Part shown: piece after piece, positions 7,823 to 16,605 of the stretch
Numbering within the stretch: position 1 is the stretch's first letter
Layout of the letters: every line of letters begins with the position of its first letter
Assembly: GCF_003952485.1 (NCBI RefSeq)
Contig: NZ_CP034447.1
Coordinates: 2,990,501-3,054,500, forward strand
Length of the DNA stretch: 64,000 nucleotides
DNA from: Mesorhizobium sp. M1E.F.Ca.ET.045.02.1.1
GTDB taxonomy: Bacteria > Pseudomonadota > Alphaproteobacteria > Rhizobiales > Rhizobiaceae
Direction of reading: 5' to 3'
The notes under the pieces: generated by a model
The model's input: the letters and a program-made list of their open reading frames with translations, nothing else
Databases searched by the model: none
What the model was told of the DNA's origin: nothing
Translations under genes and position numbers: made by a program

Positions 7823-9316
7823 ATGACGGTTGCGATCGAGATGGGGCAGACGACGGCGGGCGCGCCGGCGACCCTCGACCTTGAGGAATTGCTGGCGACC
7901 CGCCTGCTGGTGCAGGGCAATTCGGGCTCGGGCAAGTCGCATCTTCTGCGCCGGCTGCTGGAGCAGAGCGCGCCCTGGGTGCAGCAGACCATCATCGACC
8001 CGGAAGGCGACTTCGTCTCGCTCGGCGAGCGCTACGGCCATCTGGTGATCGATGCGGAGGACCATACCGAGCGCGGCCTGCAGGCGGCCGGCGAGCGGGC
8101 GCGCATCCACCGCGTCTCGACGGTGCTCAACCTCGAAGGGCTCGATGCCGAGAACCAGATGCGGCGCGCCGCCGCCTTCCTCGGCGGCCTGTTCGAAGTC
8201 GCGCGCGACCATTGGTACCCTATGCTGGTGGTGGTGGACGAGGCGCAACTCTTCGCGCCGGCCGCCGCCGGCGAGGTTTCCGACGAGGCGCGCAAGCTTT
8301 CGCTTGGCGCCATGACCAATTTGATGTGCCGCGGCCGCAAGCGCGGACTTGCCGGCATCATCGCCACACAGCGGCTGGCGAAGCTCGCCAAAAACGTCGC
8401 CGCCGAGGCCTCCAACTTCCTCATGGGCCGGACTTTCCTCGACATCGACATGGCGCGCGCCGCCGACCTGCTCGGCATGGAGCGGCGGCAGGCGGAGGCT
8501 TTTCGCGACCTTGAGCGCGGGCATTTCATGGCGCTCGGACCGGCATTGTCGCGCCGTCCGCTGAGCGTACGGATCGGTTCGACCGAAACGAGCCCACGCA
8601 ACGGCACGCCGCGGCTGATGCCGCTGCCGGAAGCGATGCTGGAGGATGCGCGCTCGATCATCCTGGCCGCGCCGCCGCCGGAGACTGTGCGGCCACAGCG
8701 CCGGCCTTCGCCGGACCTGCTCGACCAATTGATGGCGGCCAAGGCGGCTCCGCTGGACATCCGTCCAGAACCGGCCGAACCGCAGCCGAGCGCCGAGGAT
8801 CTCGCCGAGCGGCGCGAGCGGATGGACCGCATCCTGCGCGCCATCCTGGCCGAACCCGACGCGGGGTTCCGCGTCATCGGCGTGCTCTACCAGGAGTTCG
8901 TGGTCCGCTGCCGGATCGAGGGGCTCGCCTCGGTCGTGCCCGACCTTTCGGAATTCCGCCGCATGCTGACGCGCGCCCGCGCCGGCGTCGGCTCGGACAT
9001 GGCCGAGGACGATGCGTGGCGGGACGTTTCGGTGCGCGCTTCGCTTCTGCCCGAGGACATGCAGGGCGTGTTCATGATGATCGCGAGGGCGGCAAAGGAA
9101 GGCTGGCCCTGCCCGAGCGACGCGGCGATCGCCCGCGCCTATGGTTCCCACTCCTTGCGTCGTGCGCGGCGGCTGCTCGACTACATCGAGGAGCAAGGCC
9201 TCATCGTCTGCCAGGTCGACGGTGCGGGCCGTCGCACGGTGACGCTGGTCGAGCTCGCCTGGGCAACAGCGCCGGGCGATCCGAATGCTGGAGAGCAGGA
9301 CAGTTCAGCCGCGTGA
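7823..9316 (+). CDS. HerA/DUF87-type ATP-binding protein
   Basis: The 497-residue protein has a P-loop at residues about 32-40 (GNSGSGKSHLL), then IIDPEGDFVSL and a Walker B strand MLVVVDEAQLF near residue 138. The order matches DUF87/HerA-FtsK-like motor ATPases. GIIATQRLAKLAKNV resembles the sensor segment of that group. The C-terminal 200 residues are not recognised but contain a helical region ending in a possible winged-helix (ARRLLDYIEEQGLI). The role may be DNA translocation or processing, but no nuclease partner (NurA-like) is nearby. It is convergent with cydC. Confidence 0.8.
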   Translation: MTVAIEMGQTTAGAPATLDLEELLATRLLVQGNSGSGKSHLLRRLLEQSAPWVQQTIIDPEGDFVSLGERYGHLVIDAEDHTERGLQAAGERARIHRVSTVLNLEGLDAENQMRRAAAFLGGLFEVARDHWYPMLVVVDEAQLFAPAAAGEVSDEARKLSLGAMTNLMCRGRKRGLAGIIATQRLAKLAKNVAAEASNFLMGRTFLDIDMARAADLLGMERRQAEAFRDLERGHFMALGPALSRRPLSVRIGSTETSPRNGTPRLMPLPEAMLEDARSIILAAPPPETVRPQRRPSPDLLDQLMAAKAAPLDIRPEPAEPQPSAEDLAERRERMDRILRAILAEPDAGFRVIGVLYQEFVVRCRIEGLASVVPDLSEFRRMLTRARAGVGSDMAEDDAWRDVSVRASLLPEDMQGVFMMIARAAKEGWPCPSDAAIARAYGSHSLRRARRLLDYIEEQGLIVCQVDGAGRRTVTLVELAWATAPGDPNAGEQDSSAA

Positions 9317-9372
9317 CGAACCGAGGTTGAATCGATCTAGGCTTCGATAGACTGGCGCCCTCGGCATGGCAT

Positions 9373-10977
9373 TCATGTCTGCAACTCGATGATGCGGGCG
9401 TCGCGAAGCGGCGTGCGATGGGTGGAGACGACGACGATCCGGTCATCGAGGTGGGCGAGCAGCCGCTCAAGAATGCGCTCACCCTGCGCGTCGTCGAGAT
9501 GCTCCGTCGGCTCGTCGAGCAGCACGAGCGGCCGTGACGACAGCCAGGCGCGCGCGAGGTTGATGCGCTGCACCTCGCCCAGCGAGAACCTGTCCTGCCT
9601 GATCCAGGCATCAAGCCCGCCGGCCTCGCGGATGCGGCCGTCCATCTCGACAGCTTCGAGCGCGCGCCAGAGCGCGGCATCCGCAGCGTCGGCGGCAAAG
9701 AGGTTGGCGCGGACGGTGTCTTCCAGGATGACCGCGTCGTGCAGGACGAGCGCTGAAAGCGCCCGCCGCTCGCTTGCGGACAGGATGCGGTCGTCCGCGG
9801 CAAAACCATCCTCGCCGATCCAGCCTGCGATCTGCTTGAGCAGGCTGGTCTTGCCCGAACCGCTTGCCCCGACAAGCATCGTCGGCCGCCCCCTTTCGAA
9901 GAGCAGAGCGACCAGCGTTCCAATCGCCCGTCCGTCGGGCGCGCGGCGCTGCAACCCGCCGTGGAGCAGCAGGCGCGGCTCGAGCGGCCGCAGCGTGGAC
10001 ACACGCCTGCCATCCGAAGCGTCTCTCGTCCACCGATCGATCTCGGCCCGTGCCGCGTTGCGGCGCATCACGGCGACCAGCATGCGCGACGCGCCGTTCA
10101 CGGCTTCGCCCAGCGCCAGCCAGGAGAAGGCAAGCAGCATGGGCATCAGCAGCTCCGAGCCTTGCCGCCCTGCATGCCAGGCCGCAGCCATGACGCTGAT
10201 GCCTGCGACCGGGCCGAAGGTCGCGCCGATCATGTCCAGCCGGGCCTGAAGCCGACGGAGCGCAAGCAATTCGCCGTCGGCGCTGGAGAGCGCGGCGAGG
10301 GCGGCAGCGCACTCGCGGTTCCACGCGCACTCAGCCTTGAGCGGAACGGCTGACGCCATGGTCGCTCCAAGCCGGCTTGCGCCCCCGCGGCGCAGCGACC
10401 TGGCGCGGTCCCATCCCATGGCGCCAGCCTTGGCCATCCGATTCCCTGCGAACAGGATGGCGACCAGCAAGAGGATGATCGGCAAGAGAGACAGCGGCGC
10501 GAGCATCGCCGACCCGGCAATCAGGGCGGCGAGGCCGCATGCGAGCGTCAGCGCCGGCAGTCCGGCGCGCAGCCGGGCGTAGTCCAGGTCCTCGACGTCG
10601 TCGAGATAGTCGGCAAGACGGGCGTCATCGCCGAGCTGCCATCCTGCCCGGCGCACGGCGGGCGCCGACGCCATCGCGGCGAAGAGCTCGACGCGATGCG
10701 CAACCTGGTCCGCAAGCGCCGCCCGGTGACCCGTCAGACGCTCGCCGTAGCGGGCGGCGGTGCGGCCGATAGCGAACAGCCTGATGAAGGCCGCCGGCAT
10801 GTGAAAGTTGAAGGTCAAGGCTGCGGCCGAGAGGCCGGCGATCGCCACCGAGCCCAGCAGCCATGCGGAAACACCGCCCAGCAATATGGCGCAGGCCAGC
10901 GCCGCAAACGCGAAGCCGGTCGCCAGTCGCCACGACGTCCGGCTTGAGGATTGGGAGGATTGGAATGAGATGTTCAT
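9373..10977 (-). CDS. cydC: Cytochrome bd assembly ABC transporter subunit CydC
   Basis: CydC forms with CydD a heterodimeric ABC exporter of cysteine/glutathione or heme-linked thiols needed to mature cytochrome bd and c-type cytochromes. The 534 residues contain an N-terminal six-helix membrane domain (ALACAILLGGVSAWLLGSVA, then PAAFIRLFAIGRTAARYGER, typical of CydC). The C-terminal ATPase has LVGASGSGKTSLLKQI, the variant signature FSLGEVQRINLARAW and LVLLDEPTEHLDD. The start overlaps the cydD stop by 4 bases, so the two are translationally coupled. No cydAB oxidase genes lie in the window. Confidence 0.92.
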   Translation of the reverse strand: MNISFQSSQSSSRTSWRLATGFAFAALACAILLGGVSAWLLGSVAIAGLSAAALTFNFHMPAAFIRLFAIGRTAARYGERLTGHRAALADQVAHRVELFAAMASAPAVRRAGWQLGDDARLADYLDDVEDLDYARLRAGLPALTLACGLAALIAGSAMLAPLSLLPIILLLVAILFAGNRMAKAGAMGWDRARSLRRGGASRLGATMASAVPLKAECAWNRECAAALAALSSADGELLALRRLQARLDMIGATFGPVAGISVMAAAWHAGRQGSELLMPMLLAFSWLALGEAVNGASRMLVAVMRRNAARAEIDRWTRDASDGRRVSTLRPLEPRLLLHGGLQRRAPDGRAIGTLVALLFERGRPTMLVGASGSGKTSLLKQIAGWIGEDGFAADDRILSASERRALSALVLHDAVILEDTVRANLFAADAADAALWRALEAVEMDGRIREAGGLDAWIRQDRFSLGEVQRINLARAWLSSRPLVLLDEPTEHLDDAQGERILERLLAHLDDRIVVVSTHRTPLRDARIIELQT

Positions 10978-12578
10978 GCCGCCACCTCGACGGCGTCGTT
11001 TTGGGTGAGATCGACCGTAATATCCGCGACGGCGGCCAAATCGCGGTCATGGGTGGCCAAGACGACCAGTCGCGACCGTGAAATCGCAAGCAGCGTTCTG
11101 CGCACGGCTTCGGCCGTCTCACGGTCGAGCTTCGCCGTCGGCTCGTCGGCCAGCGCGGCGCGTCCGGCGAGTGTTGCGCGGGCGACTGCGATGCGAAGCC
11201 GCTGGCCTCCCGAAAGGTTGGCCCCGCCCTTGTCGAGCCTGGCATCGAGGCCGCCCGGCAAGAGCGCGTCGTCGAGCAGCCCGATCACGCAGGCGGCGTC
11301 TTCCAGCCGGTCCCGGGTCACGGCGCCGGCATTCCAGGCGATGGCCTCACCGAGCGTTCCTTCGGGCACGTAGCTGTCGGTCGAAACCCAGGCGATCTCG
11401 GCGCCGGCGAGGGGTTGGGTGCCCTGCATTCCGCCATGTTCCAGGCCGGCGAGACGGCGCAGCAATGTCGACTTGCCCGATCCGCTTGGGCCGACAATGG
11501 CGACAAGGCCTTTTGCAGGCAGCGTCAGGTGCAGGCGCTCGAGCGCCGGCAAGGTCTTCGCCGCGACCGGTTCGGCGCCGAGCAGGCGGTCGAGCGCCGC
11601 GGCCGCCGCCAGCCCTTCCGCTTTGGCGTGGTACTGCTCGGAAAAGCGCCTGAACGGCGCGAAAAATTCCGGCGCGATCATCAGGATGAACAGGCTCTGC
11701 CAGAGCTCGAGATTGGAAAAGCCCGGGATTGTCGCGAGCTTCAGATGTCCGAGACCGAGGAAGACGGCCAGTACGGCGATCGACAGCGAGGCGAAGAAAT
11801 CGATGATACCGGCATTCACGAAGGCGATACGCAGCAGGCCGATCGTCTTGCCGGCATAGGTCTCGAGACGCCGGGCAAGCTTCGCCGCTTCCCCTGCCGT
11901 TGCGTGGTTCGCCAGGATCGTGGGCAACGTGCGGATACGGTCGGCGAACTGGTCGGCCAGCCGTCCGAAGGCGTGTTCCTGCGCGTCGGCGCGCCGGCGG
12001 ATGGCCTTGCCCACCAGCGCGAAGAACAGGATCATGACCGGCGTCAGGCCGGCGACCAGCAGCGCCGCCTGCCAGGAGACGAAGCCAAGCGTTGCCGCCG
12101 CCAGCAGCGGGCCTGCCGCCATCATGGCCGTGGCGGCACGGTGGCCCACGACAAGCGCCGCCACCTGCTCCGGATGACGCTGAATGGAGACGATGACGCT
12201 GCCGACCGGGAGCGATTGCAGAAGCCTCGCCGGCATTTCGTTCAGCCGCTCGCCCGCCAGCTCGCGCAGGCCGGTCGATACAGCGTTTTCCGCGGAAGCC
12301 TGCACCCTATCGGCGGCAAGGCCGGCGACGCAGGAGGCCGCCAAAAGCACAATCGCCGCTGTAGCGAGCCACGGATCTATCGACTCGCCCATCACGAGCC
12401 GCCCCGCGAGCATCGCCGCCGTCGCGGCGAAGCCGAGCCGCAGTGCGGTGCGAGCAATCTGCCAGATGAGCAGGTCGCGCAATCCGGGTTTTGCCAACCG
12501 CTCAGCGGCAGTCAGCGCCTGGAAGCCGGGCGATGCGGCGGGATCGGGACCTTGAGCCGGGGCAGACAGCTTTTTCAT
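10974..12578 (-). CDS. cydD: Cytochrome bd assembly ABC transporter subunit CydD
   Basis: CydD is the partner half-transporter of CydC in the inner membrane. The 534 residues show a membrane domain followed by an ATPase with VAIVGPSGSGKSTLLRRLAG, NLSGGQRLRIAVARA and a Walker B strand ending ADEPTAKLD. It is the first gene of the cydDC operon. An anaerobox at 12614-12627 lies 36 bases upstream of its ATG, so expression should rise under low oxygen through FnrN/FixK-type regulators. Confidence 0.92.
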   Translation of the reverse strand: MKKLSAPAQGPDPAASPGFQALTAAERLAKPGLRDLLIWQIARTALRLGFAATAAMLAGRLVMGESIDPWLATAAIVLLAASCVAGLAADRVQASAENAVSTGLRELAGERLNEMPARLLQSLPVGSVIVSIQRHPEQVAALVVGHRAATAMMAAGPLLAAATLGFVSWQAALLVAGLTPVMILFFALVGKAIRRRADAQEHAFGRLADQFADRIRTLPTILANHATAGEAAKLARRLETYAGKTIGLLRIAFVNAGIIDFFASLSIAVLAVFLGLGHLKLATIPGFSNLELWQSLFILMIAPEFFAPFRRFSEQYHAKAEGLAAAAALDRLLGAEPVAAKTLPALERLHLTLPAKGLVAIVGPSGSGKSTLLRRLAGLEHGGMQGTQPLAGAEIAWVSTDSYVPEGTLGEAIAWNAGAVTRDRLEDAACVIGLLDDALLPGGLDARLDKGGANLSGGQRLRIAVARATLAGRAALADEPTAKLDRETAEAVRRTLLAISRSRLVVLATHDRDLAAVADITVDLTQNDAVEVAA

Positions 12579-12613
12579 GCCCCACTTGTTGGCACGCGTC
12601 GCTACGGAACGGG

Positions 12614-12627
12614 TTGATCCACGTCAA
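12614..12627. promoter_or_regulatory. Anaerobox (FNR/FnrN/FixK site) between cydD and hemerythrin
   Basis: TTGATCCACGTCAA matches the FNR/FixK dyad TTGAT-N4-ATCAA at all but one position. It sits 36 bases before cydD and 191 bases before the hemerythrin ATG, so it could serve both divergent units. The fnrN gene is 1.4 kb away. Confidence 0.75.
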
Positions 12628-12678
12628 CTCACGACGATCGTCACGGCGTTATGAAACATATCCAAAAGGATACTTGCC

Positions 12679-12792
12679 ATGCCCGACGTTCTGCTCGTTG
12701 ACTTGTCCCGGCCGCAATTCGCGTTGCGGAGCAAGCCGCGCACCGTTCGCGAAGAGCCCGTCGAAGGCACCGTTGCCTTGCCCACCCCGTGA
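12679..12792 (+). CDS. Possible 37-residue small protein before the hemerythrin gene
   Basis: The ORF starts MPDVLLVDLSRPQFALRSKP and ends 25 bases before the hemerythrin ATG. AAAAGGA lies 8 bases before its ATG. No domain is recognisable. It could be a real small protein or a leader co-transcribed with hemerythrin. Support is limited to position and ribosome site. Confidence 0.35.
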   Translation: MPDVLLVDLSRPQFALRSKPRTVREEPVEGTVALPTP

Positions 12793-12817
12793 GCCCGGCC
12801 TTGGCGGAGGAGCCATC

Positions 12818-13285
12818 ATGACGGGTGCAAACCACGAGCCGTTCAGCAGCCCGGCGGACATGAAGCGGGCGCATTTGCAGATGCTGGCGCTCTGCCACAT
12901 GCTTGAAGGCATCGCCGACGATTTGCCGTCGCGCGTCGACCGGCTCCAGTGCCTCGCCGTGGCGGCCGACCTCTTGCCGCTGCTGCGCGAGTGCCACCGC
13001 TTCGAGGAAGAGGTCGTCTTCCCCACTTTCGCGCGGCGGACAGGCGGGGACGAGATCGTGGCGAGGCTCAAGCTCGAGCATCTGGAGGACGAGAGCGCGG
13101 CGATGGACCTCAGCGAGGCGCTGCTTGCCTACGGCCATGGCCGGCTCATCGAGAACCCCGAAGCCTTCGGCTATATGCTGCGCGCGTTTTTCGAATCGAC
13201 ACGCCGCCACATCGCCTTCGAGCGCGACCATGTGCTGCCAGAGGTTGTCAGCGCTCGTGGCAGCGGTTCCGGCAAGAATTCGTAG
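12818..13285 (+). CDS. Hemerythrin-domain protein
   Basis: The 155-residue protein is all-helical. Di-iron ligand candidates are H17 (MKRAHLQML), H58 and E61-62 (LRECHRFEEEVVFP), H87 (LEHLEDES) and H129 (TRRHIAFERDHVLPE). Such proteins bind O2 or NO, or protect iron-sulfur proteins. The ATG follows GGAGGAG. A longer in-frame ORF exists upstream but lacks family resemblance. It lies between the anaerobox and fnrN, so a role in low-oxygen or nitric-oxide physiology is likely. Confidence 0.85.
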   Translation: MTGANHEPFSSPADMKRAHLQMLALCHMLEGIADDLPSRVDRLQCLAVAADLLPLLRECHRFEEEVVFPTFARRTGGDEIVARLKLEHLEDESAAMDLSEALLAYGHGRLIENPEAFGYMLRAFFESTRRHIAFERDHVLPEVVSARGSGSGKNS

Positions 13286-13317
13286 CGCGTCCCGTACCGA
13301 TTTGCCCGGGACAAGCA

Positions 13318-13337
13318 GCCGGAGATCAGTCTCCGGC
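13318..13337. terminator. Bidirectional hairpin between hemerythrin and fnrN
   Basis: GCCGGAGA and TCTCCGGC form a perfect 8-bp stem with loop TCAG. It lies between the two convergent genes and includes the stop codon of fnrN. There is no clear T-run on either side. Confidence 0.6.
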
Positions 13338-14048
13338 CCGTGCGGCCAGTCGCCCAATGTCGTCGACGATGACGTGACGGTTGTTCTCGATCCGGATCAC
13401 GTTCTCGCCGCGCAGGCGCGTGATCTGCCGACTTACCGTCTCAATGGTAAGGCCAAGAAAATCCGCGATCTCGGCGCGCGACAGCGGCAGTTCGAAAGCG
13501 GCGCGCCGGCGCTCCGGTCCGGCTCCGGGATCGATGTTGCGCGCGATCATCAAAAGGAAGCTCGCGATCTTCTCGGCTGCGGTCTTGCGGCCGAGCGCCA
13601 CCATCCAGTCGCGCGCCTGATCGAGCTCACGCAGCTTCTGCTCGAGCAGGCGATGCTCGAGATCCGGCTGCTCCTTCATCAATCGCTCCAGCGCCTGGCG
13701 CGGGAACGAGCACAGCTCGACCTCGGTCGCGGCCTCGGCGGTCAGCGAGCTCTCGGCCTGGAACGGCCTGCCGAGGAAATCCGGGGCGAACTGCAGGCCG
13801 ACGATCTGCTGGCGGCCGTCGGAAAGCGTCTTGGTAAGCTTCACGACGCCCAAGAGCACGTTGGAGAAGCGCTCGACGCTTCTGGAATCGCTCACCAGTT
13901 CCTTGCCGGCGTCGGCCTTGTGCCGCATCGTCGATTTGGAAAGGGCCAGGAGCTGGTCGGGGCCGAGCGCGCCGCAGATGCCGCGATGCCGCGCCTCGCA
14001 TGAAACGCAGAGAACCGGAATGCCTGTCGTGTGAATATCTTCGCGCAC
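13326..14048 (-). CDS. fnrN: FNR-type oxygen-responsive regulator FnrN
   Basis: The 240-residue Crp/Fnr-family activator has the N-terminal cysteine set C14-x2-C17-x7-C25 and a fourth cysteine C113, as in FnrN proteins that hold an O2-labile [4Fe-4S] cluster. The C-terminal helix-turn-helix has ETVSRQ, whose E, S and R are the residues that read TTGAT half-sites. It therefore should bind the three anaeroboxes in this window. The start is a GTG at 14046-14048, and no other start precedes it in frame. The GTG lies inside a long inverted repeat (14043-14080). Confidence 0.92.
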   Translation of the reverse strand: MREDIHTTGIPVLCVSCEARHRGICGALGPDQLLALSKSTMRHKADAGKELVSDSRSVERFSNVLLGVVKLTKTLSDGRQQIVGLQFAPDFLGRPFQAESSLTAEAATEVELCSFPRQALERLMKEQPDLEHRLLEQKLRELDQARDWMVALGRKTAAEKIASFLLMIARNIDPGAGPERRRAAFELPLSRAEIADFLGLTIETVSRQITRLRGENVIRIENNRHVIVDDIGRLAARAGD

Positions 14049-14080
14049 GATGGAACACCTATAGTGTTCCCGTCGTGCGC
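14043..14080. promoter_or_regulatory. Long inverted repeat over the fnrN start codon
   Basis: GCGCACGA and TCGTGCGC form the outer arms and GGAACAC and GTGTTCC the inner arms around CTATA, giving 15 paired positions with one small bulge. On the minus strand the fnrN GTG falls in the outer arm. It may be an operator or an mRNA hairpin that hides the start codon. No anaerobox was seen here. Confidence 0.55.
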
Positions 14081-14209
14081 CAGCAATGCGTGGCGGGGGG
14101 CGATAGCGTCGCAGCCCGTGCCTTCCTGAAGGCCCCTCTTTCCTTACCGCCTCCGAAGGAGGTGGCTGCGCCGCTGCCAGCGTCCGCTACGAATGCAATC
14201 GTCGCGACG

Positions 14210-15103
14210 TCAATGTCTGGATGCTGCAACCAGCGTCTTGACCATTTCGAGAAACTGTTGGCCGCAGGCAGACAGCGTCGGCACGCGCCAGGCGGCTGCC
14301 ATGGGCAAGGACGGCGGCGACGGGATGACCGGGCGATAAGCCACGCCCGGCAGCGCCGCCCTCGCGATGCCCGCCGTGACGAACCCCAGGCCGGCACCGG
14401 CCGCGACGAGGCCGGCCAGGGTCGTCATCGGCGTCACCTCTTGGACGATCCTTGGGCTCAGGCCTTCGGCCTGGAACAAAGCGATCACGCGGTCGTAGAT
14501 GCTTGGGCCGATGGCGCGGGGCGCCAGCAGAAAGGGCTCGCCGTCGAGGTCGGCCACACGGATGGCGGTCTGCCCGGCAAGCTGGTGCGCGGATGGAAGC
14601 GCCAGCACGAGCGGCTCGTCCGGCAGGGCATGGACAATCAGGTCCGGCGTCGACAGCGGAGGATGCAGCACGCCGAGGTCGATCTCGCCGGCCGAAAGTG
14701 CCGCCTCCAGCAGCGGCGAGTTCATTTCGATCAGATCCACCTCGACATCTGGATAGCGGGCGCGAAACGCGCGTACCGCCTCCGGCAGAACTCCGTAAAA
14801 GGCAATGACGGTGAAGCCGAGACGCAAGCGCCCGACCTCGCCGCGAATGGCTCTGAGCGCCTGCGTCCTGGCGGCATTGGCATGCTCGACAGCCTTTCGG
14901 GCGGGGCCGAGGAAGGCGGCCCCGGCCGGCGTCAACGTCACTCCTCGACGGTCCCGTTCGAACAGCTCGGCACCGATCTCTGTCTCCAGGGCACGAATGC
15001 GTTGGCTGAGCGACGGCTGGGTCAGGTTCAGCCGATCGGCGGCGCGGCGAAAATGCAGATCTTCGGCGACGGCGATGAAGCAGGCCAGGGTGCGGATATC
15101 CAA
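14210..15103 (-). CDS. LysR-family transcriptional regulator
   Basis: The 297-residue protein has the standard LysR helix-turn-helix in residues 1-60 (CFIAVAEDLHFRRAADRLNL, TQPSLSQRIRALE) and a periplasmic-binding-like effector domain in residues about 90-295. It is transcribed away from the beta-propeller gene at 15227. Regulators of this arrangement usually control the divergent gene. The effector is unknown. Confidence 0.9.
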   Translation of the reverse strand: MDIRTLACFIAVAEDLHFRRAADRLNLTQPSLSQRIRALETEIGAELFERDRRGVTLTPAGAAFLGPARKAVEHANAARTQALRAIRGEVGRLRLGFTVIAFYGVLPEAVRAFRARYPDVEVDLIEMNSPLLEAALSAGEIDLGVLHPPLSTPDLIVHALPDEPLVLALPSAHQLAGQTAIRVADLDGEPFLLAPRAIGPSIYDRVIALFQAEGLSPRIVQEVTPMTTLAGLVAAGAGLGFVTAGIARAALPGVAYRPVIPSPPSLPMAAAWRVPTLSACGQQFLEMVKTLVAASRH

Positions 15104-15143
15104 GGTCGCTCCTTATGCAGATCCTCTATCACAGACGAAGATA

Positions 15144-15155
15144 TTCCAATTGGAA
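15144..15155. promoter_or_regulatory. Candidate LysR operator
   Basis: TTCCAATTGGAA is a perfect 12-bp palindrome in the 123-base divergent gap between the LysR and propeller genes. Its position and AT-rich core fit a LysR-type site, but this is inference. Confidence 0.4.
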
Positions 15156-15226
15156 GGCAATCAGCGCCAGAGATATTTTCGAACAAGACGAGGGGTTTCA
15201 GTGGAACCAGCAAAAGGAACAGCATT

Positions 15227-16597
15227 GTGATCAGTTCAACTTTCCGCCGCTTCGCACTTGCTGCCGTGCTAAGCGCCTTCGTGCCGCCAGTCGTGGCAGC
15301 GCAGTCGCTTGATCTTGCCGGCCGTATCTCGGCGAGCCGGATCGCCGTGATCTCCGACGGCGACTTCGTCGCCCAGACCTATGCCACGGGCCAGCTTGCG
15401 CCCCGCGAGGCGGGTTTTCGCGATATGCTCACGATCGTTTCCATCGTCGACGGCAAGGTCGTCACCGGCACCGTGCCGGTCTCCAATTCCGTAACCGCCG
15501 CTCCGGAAATCCTGCAATTTACCGCAGATGGGCAGACCGCCTTCGTCACCGAAAGGCTGGGCGAACGATCGGACGAAGGCGATACTGTCCGCGACCTGCC
15601 TCCGGGAAAGCGCCTGTTCGGGATCGACCTCTCCGACGGCGCAGCGCCTCGGCTGGCGGATACTGCCGAGATCGCCGCCTTCCCAGAAGCCCTGTCGGTC
15701 TCGCCCGACGGACGCCACGTCGCCGTGGTGTCCAACACGCCGGAGGCGAGCTTCGTTCAGATCATCGGCTATGCCGAAGGTCGTTTCGGCTCCGTCACCC
15801 GATTCAACCTTGCCGATCTGGGGATCACCGGACCTGCTTCCACGCCTCGCGGCGGTGTGACCGCGACCAACGTCCATTGGCATCCGAACGGCCGCTTCAT
15901 CGCAGTCAACATCAACAGCCAGAACCGGGTCGCCTTCTTTGAGGTCAGTGACGCGAACGGCGCGCCGGACCTGCGCCCCTGGGGCAACAGCGTGGAGGTC
16001 GGCGCCGATCCCTTCGTTGGCCGTTTCACACCGGACGGACGCCATTACTTGACCTCCAACTGGGGCCGGAACTTCGTTGCCGCCGATCTCGAGGGGCGCA
16101 TCCCCGAGACGCCATCGACGGTCAGCGTCGTGCAGCTTGCCGCTCCTGAGGCACCGGCCGACGCCGCCCGCCATCGGCTTGTCGCCCGGACCGAGACCGA
16201 TCTGTCGGCCGAGGGCATCGCGATCAGCCCGGATGGAAGGCTGGTGGCGACCGTCAACATGCGCGGGACCGCCTTCCCGCCGGCGTCCGCGCGCTTCCAG
16301 CGCCACGCCACCGTAACGCTGCTAAGCTTCGATCCGGCGACCGGCGGTATCGTCAAGATCGCCGATTATCCCTTCGAAGGCTCGTTGCCGGAGGGAGGCA
16401 GTTTCGACAGGACCGGAGACCATTTCCTTGCCACCGTGTTCCAGGGCCATGCGGACGCCGGACCGGAAACCGGCGCTGGGCTGGAAGTCTTCCGTGTCGT
16501 CAAGGGCGATGCGGCCAGCGGCGAGCGACCATCGCTGGAACGGATCGGCCGCATTCCGCTGACGCACGGCGCTCATCACGTCGATCTGGCCGGGTAG
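15227..16597 (+). CDS. Exported beta-propeller (lactonase-like) protein
   Basis: The 456-residue protein starts at the GTG at 15227, after AAAGGAAC. The frame is open far upstream, but only from this start is there a signal peptide (RRFALAAVLSAFVPPVVAAQ). The mature part contains repeated blade segments such as FPEALSVSPDGRHVAVVSNT and GIAISPDGRLVATVNM, as in seven-bladed lactonase/YVTN-type propellers. It should be periplasmic. Catalysis cannot be proved from sequence. It converges on the permease gene at 16606 with an 8-base gap. Confidence 0.8.
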   Translation: MISSTFRRFALAAVLSAFVPPVVAAQSLDLAGRISASRIAVISDGDFVAQTYATGQLAPREAGFRDMLTIVSIVDGKVVTGTVPVSNSVTAAPEILQFTADGQTAFVTERLGERSDEGDTVRDLPPGKRLFGIDLSDGAAPRLADTAEIAAFPEALSVSPDGRHVAVVSNTPEASFVQIIGYAEGRFGSVTRFNLADLGITGPASTPRGGVTATNVHWHPNGRFIAVNINSQNRVAFFEVSDANGAPDLRPWGNSVEVGADPFVGRFTPDGRHYLTSNWGRNFVAADLEGRIPETPSTVSVVQLAAPEAPADAARHRLVARTETDLSAEGIAISPDGRLVATVNMRGTAFPPASARFQRHATVTLLSFDPATGGIVKIADYPFEGSLPEGGSFDRTGDHFLATVFQGHADAGPETGAGLEVFRVVKGDAASGERPSLERIGRIPLTHGAHHVDLAG

Positions 16598-16605
16598 CCG
16601 ATTTC

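Noticed and set aside
7643..9196. 517-codon minus-strand ORF opposite the DUF87 ATPase
   Set aside because: It is antisense to a protein with a clear P-loop, and its C-terminus is just the repeat B short ORF.
14000..15226. N-terminal extension of the beta-propeller ORF (409 codons)
   Set aside because: It runs antisense through LysR and fnrN. The GTG at 15227 with a signal peptide explains the gene fully.
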